Shown: positions 24,337 through 31,128 of the stretch, piece after piece
How positions within the stretch are numbered: position 1 is the first letter of the stretch
How the letters are laid out: every line of letters begins with the position of its first letter
NCBI GenBank assembly: GCA_002391225.1
Contig: DGRV01000083.1
Location: forward strand, 20,973-55,178
Direction: 5' to 3'
Source: Christensenella sp. UBA4379
GTDB taxonomy: Bacteria > Bacillota > Clostridia > Christensenellales > Aristaeellaceae
Length of the DNA: 34,206 nucleotides
Notes under the pieces: model-generated
Told to the model about the DNA's origin: nothing
The model's database searches: none
The model's input: only the letters and a program-made list of their open reading frames with translations
Program-made: the position numbers and the translations under genes

Positions 24337-24900
24337 ATGGCGCAGGAACCTTCTTTATATCACGGAAGCGTTATTCAGGGATTGAAACTCATTCTTGCAA
24401 ACGCAAAATCTCATGTGGATGGGAACCAGGTTGCTTATTTTACGACGGACCGGGTCTACGCTTTGATCTGCTGCAGAAGCAGAGAAGAAAACTTCGTTAC
24501 CATGGGGATCAAAGACGGTATACAGCATTATTATGAACGCTTTCCCGATCAGCTGAAGATCATGTACGACAGGAAAGAAGGGTTCCTATACCGGCCGATT
24601 TCCAATGTGAGCTTAACAAACACCAATGGACATACTTGGGAAAGCCGTGTTGATGTTCCTGTTCTATTGCATGAACACATCCTGAACGTTTACGCGGAAA
24701 TACTCAAGGAAGAAGCTGCCGGGAACGTGATCATACATCGTTATCACGAAATTGATCCGGACGAGCAGAAAATGCATGCCAACTATTTGCGTGACCACAT
24801 CAATGATCCCTTGTTTGATGAATACCGACATTTCATTTTCAAACATTTTTCTTCCCTTTGGGATGAACCATCCAGTGCAGCAAGGGATGTTCAGATTTGA
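24337..24900 (+). CDS. Unrecognised protein with an ART-like N-terminal pattern
   Basis: A 187-residue soluble protein I cannot assign. The N-terminus SLYHGSVIQGLKLILANAKS followed by VAYFTTDRVYALICCR resembles the pattern (YHGS, then a hydrophobic-FTT-x3-YA strand and helix) of ADP-ribosyltransferase-like and RNA 2'-phosphotransferase-like folds. A late catalytic Glu cannot be fixed. The C-terminal half contains HEHILNVYAEILKEEAAGN and YHEIDPDEQKMHANYLRDH. Start ATG 24337 has GGGAGTGA upstream. It follows the acetyltransferase by 46 bases and is the last gene of the AT-rich patch. The ART suggestion is weak inference. Confidence 0.6.
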   Translation: MAQEPSLYHGSVIQGLKLILANAKSHVDGNQVAYFTTDRVYALICCRSREENFVTMGIKDGIQHYYERFPDQLKIMYDRKEGFLYRPISNVSLTNTNGHTWESRVDVPVLLHEHILNVYAEILKEEAAGNVIIHRYHEIDPDEQKMHANYLRDHINDPLFDEYRHFIFKHFSSLWDEPSSAARDVQI

Positions 24901-24962
24901 TGATGATGCAGCTATACAGGCTTCTTTTCATTGAATGGGCATGATATATGACGGGTGACATG

Positions 24963-24999
24963 AAAAAAGCCCCACCGAAGCGCTGCGCTCCGGTGGGGC
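24963..24999 (-). terminator. Terminator of the 68-residue small gene
   Basis: On the minus strand GCCCCACCG (24991-24999 read in reverse) pairs with CGGTGGGGC (24969-24977 read in reverse), followed by TTTTTT (24963-24968). It is 13 bases past the stop. Confidence 0.9.
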
Positions 25000-25012
25000 G
25001 GAAAGGATTGGT

Positions 25013-25219
25013 TTATACCTTGTACCAATTGTGGCGGTAATACTCTCTTTGCTCGTCGGGCAGGCCGCGGATCTGATAGATTTCTTCCATTTTCCGGCCC
25101 TGCGCCTTGAACAGTTTGATCATGAGATTCATGGAGAGCTCGTCGTTGGCGTCCAAAGTGCCGCCGGCGGCCTTGATGATTTCTTCCAAAGATAATTCTG
25201 ACAGAGGACGGTTTTCCAT
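25013..25219 (-). CDS. Small 68-residue hypothetical protein
   Basis: A short acidic/basic soluble protein (MENRPLSELSLEEIIKAAGG ... YYRHNWYKV). I recognise no family. Support for reality: AAGGAG ten bases before ATG 25219, a strong terminator 13 bases after the stop, and a highly protein-like composition (LSLEEIIKAAGG then SMNLMIKLFKAQGRKMEEIY, amphipathic helices). The longer minus frame that extends to 26122 runs antisense through other genes and is not real. It is divergent from the eight-gene plus-strand cluster, and the 192-base spacer between them has no clear consensus promoter. Confidence 0.75.
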   Translation of the reverse strand: MENRPLSELSLEEIIKAAGGTLDANDELSMNLMIKLFKAQGRKMEEIYQIRGLPDEQREYYRHNWYKV

Positions 25220-25411
25220 GGTTTTTTCTCCTTCATTTTTGAGGGCCCTGGGGGCCTGCCGGGAGACTTCGTCTGCCCGACAATCCTTGATACGCATGAA
25301 TGACAGGGGACGGCTGCGGCAGGCACAGAGTTTTTGATCGGTTTTTTTGATCAGAGGAACAGGGTTTTGCCGAGCGCGGAATGAGAAAAACAGAGATCGG
25401 AGGAATGACGC

Positions 25412-25978
25412 ATGAACGCCCTGATCATCAACTGCAGTCCTGTCCGGGACGGCGCGACAGCCGAGATCGCCGGGATCATCGCGGGGAAGCTTTCCACACG
25501 CGCCGCGGTCCGGAGCGTGTGCATCGACGATTACCGCTTTGATTTCTGCAGGGGCTGCCGAAGCTGTCATCAGACGGCGGTGTGCGTCATGCGCGACGAC
25601 GTGGAGACGCTGATGGGGGAATTCGAGCGGGCGGACATCGTCGTCTGCGTTTCGCCCTCCTATTGGGCGGACGTTCCCGGGCAGTTCAAGGCCTTCATCG
25701 ACCGCTGCACCCCCTGGTGCAACACTCATGAACCCCACGCGGCGCTTTCGCCCGGGAAGAAGGGCTACGCGGTGGCCCTGCGCACCGGCCCGGGCATGAA
25801 GGAATGCGAGCGCATCATCGGGACCATCGAGCATTTTTACGGCCATTTGGAGATTTCGTGCCGCGGCCGTCTGGGCCTGTGCGGCGTGGAATACAGGGAG
25901 CAAGTGGAAGCCCGGCGGGAGGAAATCGAGGCCTTCTGCCGGACGATGACGGAAGGAGAAACATCGAATGAAACGTGA
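25412..25978 (+). CDS. Flavodoxin-like NAD(P)H oxidoreductase (iron-sulfur flavoprotein type)
   Basis: A 188-residue FMN-binding reductase with ALIINCSPVRDGATAEIA at the N-terminus and VCVSPSYWADVPGQFKAFIDR as the second flavin contact. A Cys cluster C46-x2-C49-x2-C52-x5-C58 could hold an Fe-S cluster. It is a relative of the gene at 12061. GGAGG precedes ATG 25412. It is the first gene of a tightly packed plus-strand series and overlaps the next gene by 11 bases. Electron acceptor unknown. Confidence 0.87.
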   Translation: MNALIINCSPVRDGATAEIAGIIAGKLSTRAAVRSVCIDDYRFDFCRGCRSCHQTAVCVMRDDVETLMGEFERADIVVCVSPSYWADVPGQFKAFIDRCTPWCNTHEPHAALSPGKKGYAVALRTGPGMKECERIIGTIEHFYGHLEISCRGRLGLCGVEYREQVEARREEIEAFCRTMTEGETSNET

Positions 25979-26387
25979 ACTGGGGATCGCCCGCTGCGGG
26001 CTGGCCTGCTGCCTGTGCTCGGAGAACGTTCTGTGCAAGGGCTGCAGGCGGGACGGCTTTCTGGAGCTTTCCTGGTGCAAGGACGCGGAGTGGTGCGAGG
26101 TGCGCCGCTGCGGCATCGACAAAGGGCTGGCCGGGTGCTATGAGTGCGAACCCGCCTCCTGCCGCAAGGGACTGTACGCGGAGAAAATCAAGGCCCGGGC
26201 TTTCGCGGAATTTGCCCGCCGGTACGGGGTGGAGGAGCTGCTGAACTGCCTGGAGCGCAATGAACAGGCGGGCATCGTCTATCACCGGGAAGGCATCATG
26301 GGGGATTATGATGAGTTCGACGATCTGGAGGAGCTGATCCGCTTCATCCGTACCGGGAAACAGGATCAAAGCAGCATAGGAACCTGA
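25968..26387 (+). CDS. DUF3795 Cys-rich protein (first of three)
   Basis: A 139-residue protein with an N-terminal Cys-rich module of the DUF3795 type: ARCGLACCLCSENVLCKGC (C10, C14, C15, C17, C23, C26), then WCKDAEWCEVRRC and CYECEPASCRKGLY. The Cys pattern suggests zinc or Fe-S binding. The C-terminal half is helical and acidic. ATG 25968 overlaps the reductase gene by 11 bases, indicating translational coupling. DUF3795 function is unknown. Two more members occur in the same cluster at 28777 and, fused, at 29223. Confidence 0.85.
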   Translation: MKRELGIARCGLACCLCSENVLCKGCRRDGFLELSWCKDAEWCEVRRCGIDKGLAGCYECEPASCRKGLYAEKIKARAFAEFARRYGVEELLNCLERNEQAGIVYHREGIMGDYDEFDDLEELIRFIRTGKQDQSSIGT

Positions 26388-26409
26388 AAGTGGAAAAGGA
26401 GCTGGGACG

Positions 26410-27234
26410 ATGGACCTTCATGATTACCGGGACGTGGCGGAAAACTATGACCGCTATCTGGAAGCGATGTACGCTCACGACGATCATCACGAGCATTTTC
26501 AGGAGTTTTATCTCCGTCTGGCCCAAAGGTACGGGGCGGGCGGCGTGGTGGACGTGGCCTGCGGCACAGGCGCGGTGCTGCTGTATCTGGCGGAGCGCGG
26601 GATAGATGTGGACGGCACCGATCTCTCGGAGGAGATGTGCCGAGTAGCGGCGGAGAAGGCTGCGGCGCTGGGGCTTCGGCTGAACATCATGCCGGCGGAC
26701 ATGACGGTCTTTTCCTCCGGCCGGAAGTATTCCCTGGCCATCATCGCCCGGAGCGGCTTTATGCATCTGCCCACCCAGGAGCTGCAGATCAGGGCGCTGA
26801 CCAACCTGCGCGGGCAGCTGCTGCCCGGCGGCATTCTGACGCTGAATACCTTCGACCCCTGGCCGCCGATGCAGGCCCAGCAGATGCAGACCACTCAGGA
26901 GGATTACTCCTTCCGCCTGGAGTATGTGAACAGCGCGGGAAACCGGGAGAAGATCTACAACGCCATCACCTACGATCCGTACAGTCAGCAGATGCGCGGC
27001 AACTGGAAATTTGAAGAGTACAATGCTAAAGGAGAGGTGATCGGCGTCAGGATTCGTCCTTTGCTGATGCGCCAGACCACGCGCTGGGAGATGCGCCTGC
27101 TGGCGACGTTGTGCGGGTTTGAAGTCATGGACATTTACCGAGGCTACAACGGCGACAAAGAGGATTTGAGCGACCTTTCCACCGCCGCCAAATACCGGGG
27201 CAATCTGATCTGGATCCTGAGGAGAAAAGACTGA
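26410..27234 (+). CDS. Class I SAM-dependent methyltransferase
   Basis: A 274-residue methyltransferase with motif I VVDVACGTGAVLLYLAERG (residues 46-64), then VDGTDLSEEMCRVA and, at strand 4, SLAIIARSGFMHLPTQELQIRAL. Post-motif segments include LLPGGILTLNTFDP and a C-terminal FEVMDIYRGY. This is the Methyltransf_25/11 pattern of small-molecule methyltransferases. It lies 22 bases after the DUF3795 gene with AAGGAG before ATG 26410. Substrate unknown. Confidence 0.9.
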   Translation: MDLHDYRDVAENYDRYLEAMYAHDDHHEHFQEFYLRLAQRYGAGGVVDVACGTGAVLLYLAERGIDVDGTDLSEEMCRVAAEKAAALGLRLNIMPADMTVFSSGRKYSLAIIARSGFMHLPTQELQIRALTNLRGQLLPGGILTLNTFDPWPPMQAQQMQTTQEDYSFRLEYVNSAGNREKIYNAITYDPYSQQMRGNWKFEEYNAKGEVIGVRIRPLLMRQTTRWEMRLLATLCGFEVMDIYRGYNGDKEDLSDLSTAAKYRGNLIWILRRKD

Positions 27235-27251
27235 AATAAGGGGAGACAGCC

Positions 27252-27698
27252 ATGAATATTTCCATTCATCCCGTGACAGAGGCGGACCGGGCCTTCTGGT
27301 TTTCTCTGGACCGCCACCTGAGGAGCGCGGAATTTGTGTGCAAGGTCAGGGACCAGATGGGCTATGTGCTGACGCTGGAGGGCAAACCCATTGGCCTAAT
27401 GCGCTGGTCGCTGTTCTGGGACAGCATTCCCTTCTGCAACCTTCTGTATGTGAAAGACGGCTTTCAGCGGAAGGGCTTTGGGCGCAGGCTGACGGGCCAT
27501 TGGGAAATGGATATGCGGGCGCGGGGATATGACCTGGTGATGACCTCCACCCAGTCGGATGAAGCCGCGCAGCATTTCTGGCGGAAGCGGGGCTACCGCG
27601 ACTGCGGCGGGCTGACGCTGCCCTTCCCGGGCCATGAGCAGCCGATGGAGCTGATCCTCGGAAAAGGGCTGGCGGAGGGAACGGAAAGCTCCGGCTGA
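27252..27698 (+). CDS. GNAT N-acetyltransferase
   Basis: A 148-residue GNAT protein. Motif A is NLLYVKDGFQRKGFGRRLTGHW and motif B is DEAAQHFWRKRGYRDCGG. GGGGAG precedes ATG 27252, 17 bases after the methyltransferase stop, so it is co-transcribed. Substrate unknown. Confidence 0.9.
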   Translation: MNISIHPVTEADRAFWFSLDRHLRSAEFVCKVRDQMGYVLTLEGKPIGLMRWSLFWDSIPFCNLLYVKDGFQRKGFGRRLTGHWEMDMRARGYDLVMTSTQSDEAAQHFWRKRGYRDCGGLTLPFPGHEQPMELILGKGLAEGTESSG

Positions 27699-27743
27699 CG
27701 GCAATGACGGCATGTTGAAGGACGATGAACGGAGGAGAAAAGC

Positions 27744-28754
27744 GTGATCATCCGACAATTTCAATCCCAGGACGCGCAGGCGGTGTCTGATCTGATCAGG
27801 ACCACCATTCGTATCTCCAATCAAAAAGATTATCCGGAAGAGCACATCAAAGCGCTGGCGGCGGAGCAGTCTCCGGAGCATGTATTGGAACGGGCGGGCT
27901 GGACGCATTTTTATGTCGCGGAGGAAGAGGGGCGGATCATCGGCTGCGGCGCCATCGGTCCCTACTGGGGCAGGGAGGACGAGAGCAGCCTGTTCATGAT
28001 CTTCGTGCACCCGGAGAAACAGGGAGAAGGCATTGGACGCGCCCTGGTAAAGACGCTGGAGCGGGATGAATATGCGCTGCGGGCCAGACGCATCGAGATC
28101 CCGGCGTCGGTCACGGGCCTGCCTTTTTATCAGAAAATGGGGTATAGCTTCAAAAATGGGGTGGATGCGCCGGACGAAGAGCGCCTTTACCGGCTGGAAA
28201 AGTACCGGATTCCCGAGGACCGGCAAAAGATGCTGGACCTGATCCTGGCCCGCCGCAGCTATCGCGGCCGGTACAAGGCGGACCGGGTGCCCCGGGAACA
28301 TCTAAAAGCCATCCTGGAGGCGGGGCTGGCGGCGCCCTCCGGCTGCAACAAGCAGACCACCAGCCTGATCGCGGTGGATGATCCGGCCCTGCTGGCCAAT
28401 ATCAAGGCGGCCATCGACCCGCCGGTGGCCCAGACTGCGCCGGCCATGATCTGCGTTCTGACCCAGAGGATCTTTGCGTATCGGGACCGCTGCTTTGCCG
28501 TGCAGGACTATGCCGCGGCCATCGAAAACATGCTGCTGGCCATCGAGGCCCTGGGCTACCAGAGCTGCTGGTACGAGGGGCACATCACCGACGCGGACCG
28601 GATCGGCGACAAAATCGCGCACATCCTCCATGTGCCGGAAGATTATGAGCTGGTGTGCATCCTGCCGGTCGGTATCGCCGAGGAAGAAGCGCGGGCCCCG
28701 AAGAAAAAGCTCTTTGCTGAGCGGGCCTGGCTGAACGGCTTCCCGGAAGGATAA
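27744..28754 (+). CDS. GNAT acetyltransferase fused to a nitroreductase
   Basis: A 336-residue two-domain protein. Residues 1-150 are a complete GNAT domain (MIFVHPEKQGEGIGRALVKTL, with GEGIGRA at 94-100, and ASVTGLPFYQKMGYSF). Residues about 155-336 are a complete short nitroreductase: RRSYRGR (170-176) and APSGCNKQ (197-204) for FMN binding, QDYAAAIENMLLAIEALGYQSCW, and a C-terminal VCILPVGIAEEE. The frame is continuous with a natural charged linker (EKYRIPEDRQKM). The start is GTG 27744 with GGAGGAG upstream. The fusion suggests that reduction and acetylation act on the same or coupled substrate, as in detoxifying a nitro or quinone compound. This is inference. Confidence 0.88.
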   Translation: MIIRQFQSQDAQAVSDLIRTTIRISNQKDYPEEHIKALAAEQSPEHVLERAGWTHFYVAEEEGRIIGCGAIGPYWGREDESSLFMIFVHPEKQGEGIGRALVKTLERDEYALRARRIEIPASVTGLPFYQKMGYSFKNGVDAPDEERLYRLEKYRIPEDRQKMLDLILARRSYRGRYKADRVPREHLKAILEAGLAAPSGCNKQTTSLIAVDDPALLANIKAAIDPPVAQTAPAMICVLTQRIFAYRDRCFAVQDYAAAIENMLLAIEALGYQSCWYEGHITDADRIGDKIAHILHVPEDYELVCILPVGIAEEEARAPKKKLFAERAWLNGFPEG

Positions 28755-28776
28755 AAGAAACGAGGGGGAAAATCCC

Positions 28777-29226
28777 ATGTCCGATTCCATCATCGCCGCC
28801 TGCGGAAACGCCTGCGCCGCCTGCCCCCGGTATCATGCGCCTCCTGATGAAAAAACGGAAGCGGAGCTCCGCCGTACCGCGGAGCTGTGGAAAAACATCG
28901 GCTACCGGGACCGGATCGTCTCAAATAAAGAAATCGCCTGCTCCGGCTGCGGGCCGGAGAACTGGTGCCGCTACGGCGCGGCAGCATGCTGCGCCGAAAA
29001 GGGCATCAGGACCTGCGCGGCGTGCGGCCTCTATCCGTGCGAAAGGATGCGGGAATGTTTCTCGGTCACGCTGTCCTTTGAACCAAAGTGCCGGGAAGTC
29101 TGCACTCAAGCGGAATACGCGCAGCTCAAGAAGGCGTTCTTTAAAAAAGAGGAAAATCTTTCGGCGCTGCGGGATCGGGAAAAGGAAGGAAGATCCTGTT
29201 TGCCGGAAAGGAGGGTCCAGCCATGA
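28777..29226 (+). CDS. DUF3795 Cys-rich protein (second of three)
   Basis: A 149-residue protein with IIAACGNACAACPRYHAP at the start (C9, C13, C16), IACSGCGPENWCRYGAAACC in the middle and CAACGLYPCERMRECF near residue 85-100, the classic DUF3795 arrangement. GAGGGG precedes ATG 28777. It ends by overlapping the next gene in an ATGA stop/start, so the two are coupled. Metal binding is likely from the Cys pattern; function unknown. Confidence 0.87.
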   Translation: MSDSIIAACGNACAACPRYHAPPDEKTEAELRRTAELWKNIGYRDRIVSNKEIACSGCGPENWCRYGAAACCAEKGIRTCAACGLYPCERMRECFSVTLSFEPKCREVCTQAEYAQLKKAFFKKEENLSALRDREKEGRSCLPERRVQP

Positions 29227-29867
29227 AATACCCCTGGATCGACGAATATCTTTTGTCCCTGCGGGGCGTCACCAAGGACCATCAGCCGGAATGGAACTGG
29301 GTCCGCTATTTTATCGGCTGGAAGATGTTCGCGGCCATCTGCCGGGACGACGCGGATCAGCCGGTCTACATCACCCTCAAGCTGGAGCCGACCGAGGGCG
29401 AATTCTGGCGCGGGCAGTACCCGGACATCATTCCCGGCTACTACATGAACAAGCTGCACTGGAACTCGGTGAAGGCGGACGGAGCTGTGCCGGAGGACAC
29501 GTTGAAAACCCTGCTGGAGCACGCCCGCCGCCTGGTGCTGCGTTCCTTTCCGAAGGCGAAACAGCGGGAGGCCTTAGGCCTTTCCGTCTGCGGGACGGAC
29601 TGCGCCGCCTGCTCCTTCCATGGGGCCGCCTGCGCCGGCTGCAACGAAGCCTGCGGGAAGGTGTTCCACGCGCCCACCGGGAAAGCCTGCCCCATCTACG
29701 CCTGCTGCGCCGGGAAACACCGCTTCGCCACCTGCGCGGACTGCAGGGAATTGCCCTGCGGGATCTGGCTGTCCACCCGGGATCCGTCCATGACGGACGG
29801 GCAGTTCCGGGAAAGCGTCGAGCGCAGGGTTCAGGCGCTCAAGCAGATAAGCGGCGGGACGGTGTAA
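29223..29867 (+). CDS. MmcQ/YjbR-DUF3795 fusion protein
   Basis: A 214-residue fusion. Residues 1-115 match MmcQ/YjbR, a small DNA-binding-like fold: MKYPWIDEYLLSLRGV, VRYFIGWKMFAAICRD, YITLKLEP, IIPGYYMNKLHWNSV. Residues 120-185 are a third DUF3795-type Cys-rich module: SVCGTDCAACSFHGAACAGC, ACPIYACCAG, CADCRELPCGIW. Twelve or more cysteines occur in this tail. GGAGG precedes ATG 29223, which overlaps the previous stop by four bases. The fusion links the two domain families to one activity, so far unknown. Confidence 0.83.
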   Translation: MKYPWIDEYLLSLRGVTKDHQPEWNWVRYFIGWKMFAAICRDDADQPVYITLKLEPTEGEFWRGQYPDIIPGYYMNKLHWNSVKADGAVPEDTLKTLLEHARRLVLRSFPKAKQREALGLSVCGTDCAACSFHGAACAGCNEACGKVFHAPTGKACPIYACCAGKHRFATCADCRELPCGIWLSTRDPSMTDGQFRESVERRVQALKQISGGTV

Positions 29868-29948
29868 GCAAAGCCCCGGACAGGCGCGGGAAGCATTTCC
29901 GGCCGTCGTTTCAGCATTGAAAATGATCATGACCGTATAGGAGGAAGA

Positions 29949-30734
29949 ATGAATCAACAGGAAAGATGCCTTTGGCTGATCCGGGCGCTCATGGAGGAGC
30001 TGCCGCAATACGGGGATGCGCCCATTCCCGCTCTGCCGGACCGCCGCTGGCGGCTGCTGCGGAGCCTGATGAACGTGCGCCCGCCCCTGCCCGCAGGCGA
30101 TGAATTTTTCCGGGTGCAGGACGCCTTTCTTCGGGAGATGACGGCGGAAAAAGGGGTCGTGGACGCCTCCGCCCTCCCGGCCGGCCGGGAGGAGCAGCTC
30201 GTCCTCTGGCAGGGCGATATTACGCGGCTCCGCTGCGACGCCATCGTCAACGCCGCCAACGGCCAGATGCTGGGCTGCTTTTCGCCCTGCCACGGCTGCA
30301 TCGACAACATCATCCACACCATGGCCGGGGTCCAGCTGCGTCTGGCCTGCGCCGAGCTGATGGAGCGTCAGGGGCGGGAGGAGCCCGCCGGGCGGGCCAA
30401 GATCACGCCCGGCTTCAACCTGCCGGCGAAGTATGTGCTCCACACCGTGGGGCCGATCGTGGACGGGCCGCTGACCCGGGAGCATGAAGAACTGCTTTCC
30501 TCCTGCTACCGCTCCTGCCTTTTTCTGGCAAAAGAAAAGGGCTGCGGGAGTATCGCTTTCTGCTGCATCTCCACCGGGGTCTTTATGTTCCCCAACCAGC
30601 GGGCCGCGGAGATCGCGGTCAGGACCGTGCGGGCCTGGCTGGCGGAAACCGGGAGCCGGATGCGCGTGGTGTTCAACGTGTTCAAGGACCTGGACCGGGA
30701 CATCTATGAGCGCCTGCTGAACGGGGAGGGGTGA
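29949..30734 (+). CDS. Zinc-type macrodomain protein, protein-ADP-ribose hydrolase
   Basis: A 261-residue hydrolase that removes ADP-ribose from proteins. After an N-terminal extension of about 80 residues, typical of this subfamily, the macrodomain starts with LVLWQGDITRLRCDAIVNAAN (NAAN at 101-104). The zinc-macro signature GCFSPCHGCIDNIIHT follows (109-124), whose Cys/His residues hold a catalytic zinc. Further motifs are KYVLHTVGPIVDG and FCCISTGVFMFPNQRAAEIA. In other Firmicutes this type is linked to the sirtuin SirTM and lipoylated GcvH-like protein; none is encoded here. GGAGG precedes ATG 29949. It closes the eight-gene cluster. Confidence 0.92.
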   Translation: MNQQERCLWLIRALMEELPQYGDAPIPALPDRRWRLLRSLMNVRPPLPAGDEFFRVQDAFLREMTAEKGVVDASALPAGREEQLVLWQGDITRLRCDAIVNAANGQMLGCFSPCHGCIDNIIHTMAGVQLRLACAELMERQGREEPAGRAKITPGFNLPAKYVLHTVGPIVDGPLTREHEELLSSCYRSCLFLAKEKGCGSIAFCCISTGVFMFPNQRAAEIAVRTVRAWLAETGSRMRVVFNVFKDLDRDIYERLLNGEG

Positions 30735-30810
30735 GGATGCCGCCGGATGTCGCAAAAACGGTACATTGTACATAAATTGTTTTTTGTATACAAAGCGGGG
30801 CCTGGGGTCA

Positions 30811-30839
30811 TTGACAAGGGCGGTTCGGCTGTTTATAAT
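30811..30839 (+). promoter_or_regulatory. Consensus sigma-A promoter of the attenuated ABC operon
   Basis: TTGACA (30811-30816), 17-base spacer, TATAAT (30834-30839), a perfect consensus and the best promoter in the window. Transcription should start at about 30846, some 29 bases before the leader ORF. Confidence 0.95.
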
Positions 30840-30874
30840 GGGCCCATCGTTTTTCAGGGAAAGGAGGAGCAGCC

Positions 30875-31045
30875 GTGATCCGCAGCAACCGTCTTTGGTC
30901 CGCATCCTGTCATGATGCCCGGCGTATCATGTCTGTTTTCTTTGCCCTTTACTGCGCAGTGCGATTTAGCGACGCCCTGCGCTTTTCCTTTTATTATGGG
31001 TTCTTCTATCCGCCGAAAACCATCTGCGGGAACTGTGTTTCGTGA
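30875..31045 (+). CDS. Leader peptide rich in Phe/Tyr codons (56 residues)
   Basis: A short ORF with a strong AAAGGAGGAG site before GTG 30875 and a TGA at 31043-31045. The peptide contains seven Phe, four Tyr and one Trp. Codons 37-45 read F-S-F-Y-Y-G-F-F-Y (30983-31009), seven aromatics in nine positions. It lies between a perfect promoter and a Rho-independent terminator just ahead of an ABC operon of the TrpXYZ type, the architecture of amino-acid biosynthesis and transport leader peptides. The predicted role is in cis: ribosome stalling when charged Phe- or Tyr-tRNA is scarce would alter RNA folding and let transcription continue. No similarity to a known protein is recognised. The leader role is inference from composition and position. 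Confidence 0.72.
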   Translation: MIRSNRLWSASCHDARRIMSVFFALYCAVRFSDALRFSFYYGFFYPPKTICGNCVS

Positions 31046-31060
31046 GCAAAGAGGTTCATG

Positions 31061-31095
31061 AAGACGGCTCTTCCGGATGGGAGGGCCGTCTTTTT
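31061..31095 (+). terminator. Attenuator terminator before the ABC operon
   Basis: AAGACGGC (31061-31068) pairs with GCCGTCTT (31085-31092), extended inward by TCTT/GAGG pairing, and is followed by TTTTT ending at 31095. It starts 16 bases after the leader stop and ends 33 bases before the first structural gene. Alternative pairings with the leader ORF are possible: 31001-31012 with 31074-31085 (12 continuous pairs, four of them G-U), and 31020-31026 with 31074-31080. Confidence 0.88.
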
Positions 31096-31128
31096 GATCA
31101 ATAAAAATGAAATGGGAGGAATCACAAG

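Noticed and set aside
25013..26122. 369-codon minus-strand frame
   Set aside because: Only its last 68 codons make a plausible gene (with ribosome site and terminator). The rest lies antisense to the reductase and DUF3795 genes.
30735..31128. T-box riboswitch upstream of the aromatic-type transporter
   Set aside because: The conserved T-box sequence (AGGGTGGNACCGCG) and specifier stem are not present; the leader ORF plus terminator fits better.
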